Origin: Bacteroidota bacterium
GTDB taxonomy: Bacteria > Bacteroidota > Bacteroidia > Bacteroidales > Paludibacteraceae
DNA: 6,551 nucleotides
Assembly (NCBI GenBank): GCA_021804525.1
Contig: JAJZHJ010000081.1
Location: 1 to 6,551 of the forward strand
Reading direction: 5' to 3'
A program made the translations under genes and the position numbers. Of the stretch, positions 6,337 to 6,551 are shown in pieces. How positions within the stretch are numbered: position 1 is the first letter of the stretch; the number at the start of each line of letters is the position of its first letter. The notes below the pieces were generated by a model that ran no database searches, was not told the DNA's origin, and saw only the letters and a list, made by a program, of their open reading frames with translations.

Positions 6337-6551
6337 TTTTATAAGAAAAATCAGCCTCTAAGTCTGCTAATTTTTCATACGGAAATAATTTATTTTTGAT
6401 TATTATATGTAATTTATTTAATTTATTTCAACTTGGAAGAATCTATTTTTCATGTCTCGTTGATTTTCAATTCGTCAACTTTGAAAATGCTTGAATACAG
6501 GTGCATTTCCCCTACCAAATCACACGTGAAAAATTGCAACAGAAAGAATTT
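6337..6551. other. AT-rich upstream region at the right edge
   Basis: No firm gene. On the minus strand the frame is open from the window edge to a TGA at 6452-6450 and ends LVGEMHLYSSIFKVDELKIN, ET. This could be the tail of an upstream gene, but 33 codons without a known motif are not enough to call one. The rest (about 6340-6449) is strongly AT-rich and shows nothing else recognisable. Confidence 0.3.

Noticed and set aside
6391..6398. Plus-strand TATTTTTG resembling a -7 box
   Set aside because: No TTG at the right distance upstream and no gene downstream; expected by chance in AT-rich DNA.
6487..6551. Plus-strand open frame from an ATG at 6487 to the window edge
   Set aside because: Only 22 codons, no ribosome binding site and no recognisable sequence.
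1..6551. CRISPR array, tRNA or rRNA genes, phage attachment sites
   Set aside because: No regularly spaced direct repeats, cloverleaf-like sequence or rRNA signature was seen on either strand.

Overview
The window looks like chromosomal DNA of a Bacteroidota bacterium, possibly a Bacteroidales relative. The reasons are Bacteroides-type promoter boxes (TTTG, about 20 bases, TAnnTTTG), weak or absent Shine-Dalgarno sites, a lipoprotein start of the kind common in that phylum, an IS3-type transposase remnant and AT-rich intergenic DNA. Species cannot be read from the sequence. All convincing genes lie on the minus strand.

Right to left, in the direction of transcription: positions 6164-6551 hold a well-formed promoter for a peroxiredoxin gene (5462-6163), which ends in a clear hairpin terminator (5409-5443). 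Next is an unusually long AT-rich spacer (4605-5408) with no convincing gene and one isolated -7-like box. The centrepiece is a 1304-codon gene (690-4604). It encodes a membrane-anchored single-module nonribosomal peptide synthetase of the epsilon-poly-L-lysine synthetase (Pls) type: adenylation domain, carrier domain, then three repeats of 'two membrane helices plus soluble left-handed-beta-helix-like domain'. The ten specificity residues, aligned by hand, read DAESIGTVIK, which points to lysine or a similar basic amino acid. The stop codon of this gene lies directly against a decayed IS3-family remnant (about 350-689: orfA tail and orfB N-terminus, minus strand). After a short spacer with a 20-base perfect palindrome, the left edge holds the first codons of a lipoprotein gene (1-124).

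The synthetase appears self-contained: it activates an amino acid, loads it on its own carrier domain, and its C-terminal membrane domains are the likely site of polymerisation and perhaps release. No canonical condensation or thioesterase domain, carrier-activating phosphopantetheinyl transferase, MbtH-like protein or dedicated exporter is visible in the window. The peroxiredoxin has its own promoter and terminator, so it is probably an independent housekeeping neighbour and not part of the same system.
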